DNA of 8,479 nucleotides from Candidatus Pelagibacter sp. (GTDB lineage Bacteria > Pseudomonadota > Alphaproteobacteria > Pelagibacterales > Pelagibacteraceae): assembly GCA_016777545.1 (NCBI GenBank), contig JADHRH010000037.1, positions 1-8,479 on the forward strand, in the 5' to 3' direction. Below are positions 7,031 to 8,479 of this stretch, in pieces; the first letter of the stretch is position 1; every line of letters starts with the position of its first letter. Position numbers and translations under genes: made by a program. A model generated the notes under the pieces. That model saw only the letters and a list, made by a program, of their open reading frames with translations, did no database searches and was not told where the DNA came from.

Positions 7031-7095
7031 TATAAATTAGAATATTAGACCTCTTTTTTTTTGAAGGAAGTCTTTAATTTATAAAATGAGTAAAA

Positions 7096-7109
7096 AACAT
7101 TATAATGTT
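7096..7109. promoter_or_regulatory. Perfect 14-bp palindrome containing TATAAT on both strands
   Basis: AACATTATAATGTT is identical on both strands. It lies in the 157-bp divergent spacer between the DUF6134 gene and the YczE-type gene. Because of the symmetry each strand shows a consensus -10 hexamer (TATAAT at 7101-7106 on plus; the complement of 7099-7104 on minus). It could be a shared -10, an operator, or both. No convincing -35 is 16-18 nt from either hexamer, so the promoter role is weak; the palindrome itself is certain. Confidence 0.4.
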
Positions 7110-7131
7110 GCTTACACTCCTAAATAAATTT

Positions 7132-7160
7132 TTGATAACAATAATCTTGTAAATTAGATA
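7132..7160 (+). promoter_or_regulatory. Possible promoter of the YczE-type gene
   Basis: TTGATA (7132-7137) is a 5/6 match to a -35 box. At 17 nt lies TAGATA (7155-7160), a poor -10. A better -10, TATAAA (7163-7168), is badly spaced from it. The position, 20-60 nt upstream of the ATG at 7188, is suitable. This is a weak candidate given the AT-rich background. Confidence 0.2.
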
Positions 7161-7187
7161 AGTATAAAATACATAAAATATTATTGT

Positions 7188-7838
7188 ATGTTTTTATATA
7201 TTAAAAATATTCCTAAAGTATCATGGAGTTCTGAAAAACCTTTAAATCTCAAACCAAAATTTTCCTCACTTTTTTTTTTAGTGTTTGGTCTTATTTTGTT
7301 CGGTTTAGGTGAGGGGTTATTAATTGTATCATTTGCAGGAGCTTCACCCTGGAGTGTTCTTGCCCAAGGTATTTCATTAAATGTTAATTTTTCAACAGGA
7401 ATAATAACTATTTTTGTAAGCATAGGAGTTTTACTTCTTTGGTTACCTTTAAAACAGAAACCTGGAATTGGAACAATTTTGAATGCGATTATTATTGGAT
7501 TAATGATTGATGTTTGTATTAATTTTGTACCAACTCCAGAAAATTATATTAACCAAGTTCTTTTAGCTATTGCTGCTGTGCTTATCGTTGGGTTGGGTGG
7601 TGGTATCTACCTTGTTGCAAATTTAGGAGCAGGGCCAAGAGATGGGCTAATGGTGGGTTTACAAAAAAAAACTAATTTACCAATTGCATTAGTAAGAGGC
7701 GCTATTGAAATTACCGTAATGTCTGTAGGTTGGTATCTTGGAGGGATAGTGGGACTTGGAACTTTATTGTTTGCTTTTGGAATAGGACCTGCGGTTGCTT
7801 TAGGATTATATCTTGTTGGAAAAATTTTCAGTAATTAA
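7188..7838 (+). CDS. YczE/YitT-type integral membrane protein
   Basis: The product is 216 residues with about six hydrophobic segments near 28-49, 70-88, 94-113, 123-144, 168-187 and 190-211. Gly-rich motifs typical of the YczE family (COG2364) are present: GASPWSVLAQGIS (51-63), GIGTILNAIIIG (93-104), LGAGPRDGLMVGL (146-158) and GLGTLLFAFGIG (189-200). The two halves align without gaps at an offset of 96 residues, showing internal duplication. The family is an inner-membrane protein of unknown transport or regulatory role; in Bacillus YczE is linked to antibiotic-biosynthesis genes, but nothing similar is nearby here. The start ATG 7188 has no Shine-Dalgarno. Its TAA (7836-7838) interlocks with the typA stop on the other strand. 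Confidence 0.85.
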   Translation: MFLYIKNIPKVSWSSEKPLNLKPKFSSLFFLVFGLILFGLGEGLLIVSFAGASPWSVLAQGISLNVNFSTGIITIFVSIGVLLLWLPLKQKPGIGTILNAIIIGLMIDVCINFVPTPENYINQVLLAIAAVLIVGLGGGIYLVANLGAGPRDGLMVGLQKKTNLPIALVRGAIEITVMSVGWYLGGIVGLGTLLFAFGIGPAVALGLYLVGKIFSN

Positions 7839-8479
7839 AGAGGTGTTCCAGATTTTTCGTTCTTTTTTCTCTCTGTAGGATTAAGAATAGCTTTTCTCAG
7901 TCTAAGAGATTTTGGGGTAATCTCTAAAGCTTCATCGGTATTCAACATACTTAATTGTTCTGCAATTGACATTTGTCTTACTGGAGTAAGTACAACATTT
8001 TCGTCAGTTCCTTGAGTTCTCATATTAGTTAATTGTTTACCTTTCATGACATTTATAATCATATCTCCAGGTTTTGGTGCTAAGCCAACAATCATTCCTT
8101 CATAAACAGGATCATTATGTGTAACAAACATTTCACCTCTTGCCTGAAGGTTAAATATTGCAAACGCAACAGCTTTTCCGTTTGCCATTGAAATTAAAGC
8201 ACCATTTTTTCTGCCATCCATTTCACCTTCAAATTTTCCATAACCATGAAAAATTCTGTTAATTACACCAGTTCCTTTTGTTAAAGTTAAAAATCTACTT
8301 GTGTAACCCATCAAGCCTCTTGTTGGTGCATGAAAGATTAATCTTTTTTTATCTTTTCCTGTATCTTTAAGATCAAGTAATTTACCTTTTCTTCTATTCA
8401 TTGAGTCAATAATCTTTGATGAAAACTCTTCATCTACATCAACAGTAATCTCTTCAATTGGTTCTAGTCTGTTACCATT
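7835..8479 (-). CDS. typA: TypA/BipA ribosome-associated GTPase, C-terminal part (5' end outside window)
   Basis: The last 214 residues of the protein are present; the reading frame stays open to the window edge at 8479, so the ATG at 8401 is internal. BipA is about 600 residues, so the GTPase and EF-G-like domains II lie outside. Visible motifs include LEPIEEITVDV and SMNRRKGKL (end of domain III), then the BipA-specific C-terminal domain: APTRGLMGYTSRFLTLTKGTG, NGALISMANGKAVAFAIFNL, DPVYEGMIVG, KGKQLTNMRTQGTDENVVL and EALEITPKSLRLRK. BipA binds the 70S ribosome and helps 50S assembly and stress or cold adaptation. The basic tail ends NPTERKKNEKSGTPL. The stop codon (7835-7837) overlaps that of the convergent membrane-protein gene within TTAA. 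Confidence 0.97.
   Translation of the reverse strand, partial: NGNRLEPIEEITVDVDEEFSSKIIDSMNRRKGKLLDLKDTGKDKKRLIFHAPTRGLMGYTSRFLTLTKGTGVINRIFHGYGKFEGEMDGRKNGALISMANGKAVAFAIFNLQARGEMFVTHNDPVYEGMIVGLAPKPGDMIINVMKGKQLTNMRTQGTDENVVLTPVRQMSIAEQLSMLNTDEALEITPKSLRLRKAILNPTERKKNEKSGTPL

Noticed and set aside
7047..7075. AGACCTC ... GAAGTCT hairpin in the spacer upstream of the DUF6134 gene
   Set aside because: The seven-bp stem contains a mismatch and lies in a T-rich spacer in a leader position; it is likely chance.

Overview
The window looks like a stretch of a very AT-rich, streamlined bacterial chromosome, most likely a SAR11/Pelagibacter-type alphaproteobacterium. The reasons are the strong A/T and AAA-Lys bias, minimal spacing between genes, few Shine-Dalgarno sequences, and the gene families present (TldD/TldE, a YczE-type membrane protein, DUF6134, DCC-family DUF393, TypA). 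Taxonomy is inferred from composition and gene content only. I see no mobile element, CRISPR array, rRNA, tRNA or phage gene. The window reads as core genome with one odd gene at its left end.

Left end (1-1219): one long plus-strand frame encodes an unrecognised protein with a lysine-saturated N-terminal tail, a long charged coiled coil and a small C-terminal domain. It has no ATG, GTG or TTG in frame for its first ~870 bases. The only sensible start is an ATT at 47, directly followed by a run of 20 A. It converges on a minus-strand cluster (1221-2531) read right to left: rhodanese, DUF393 thiol-disulfide protein, then an exported TPR protein. The first two genes are 3 nt apart and look like a small sulfur/redox unit.

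Middle (2532-6340): a 106-bp divergent spacer containing a perfect TGCGT-N5-ACGCA inverted repeat leads into the plus-strand operon tldD - tldE(pmbA) - FAD-dependent oxidoreductase. TldD carries the HExxxH zinc motif. TldE is its non-catalytic partner. Together they are known to form a metallopeptidase that trims unfolded or modified peptides. The oxidoreductase overlaps tldE by 4 nt (ATGA), so it is translationally coupled to it.

Right end (6347-8479): a minus-strand exported DUF6134 protein converges on the operon. A 157-bp divergent spacer with a perfect 14-bp palindrome separates it from a plus-strand YczE-family membrane protein. That gene's stop codon interlocks with the stop of the minus-strand typA/bipA, whose 5' part lies beyond the window. 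All three convergent junctions (1-nt gap, 6-nt gap, 4-nt overlap) leave no room for conventional hairpin terminators.

The items most worth following up are the ATT/poly-A start and the polybasic coiled-coil protein, the coupling of an FAD oxidoreductase to TldD/TldE, and the two palindromes in the divergent promoter regions. I do not see a clear multi-gene new system.
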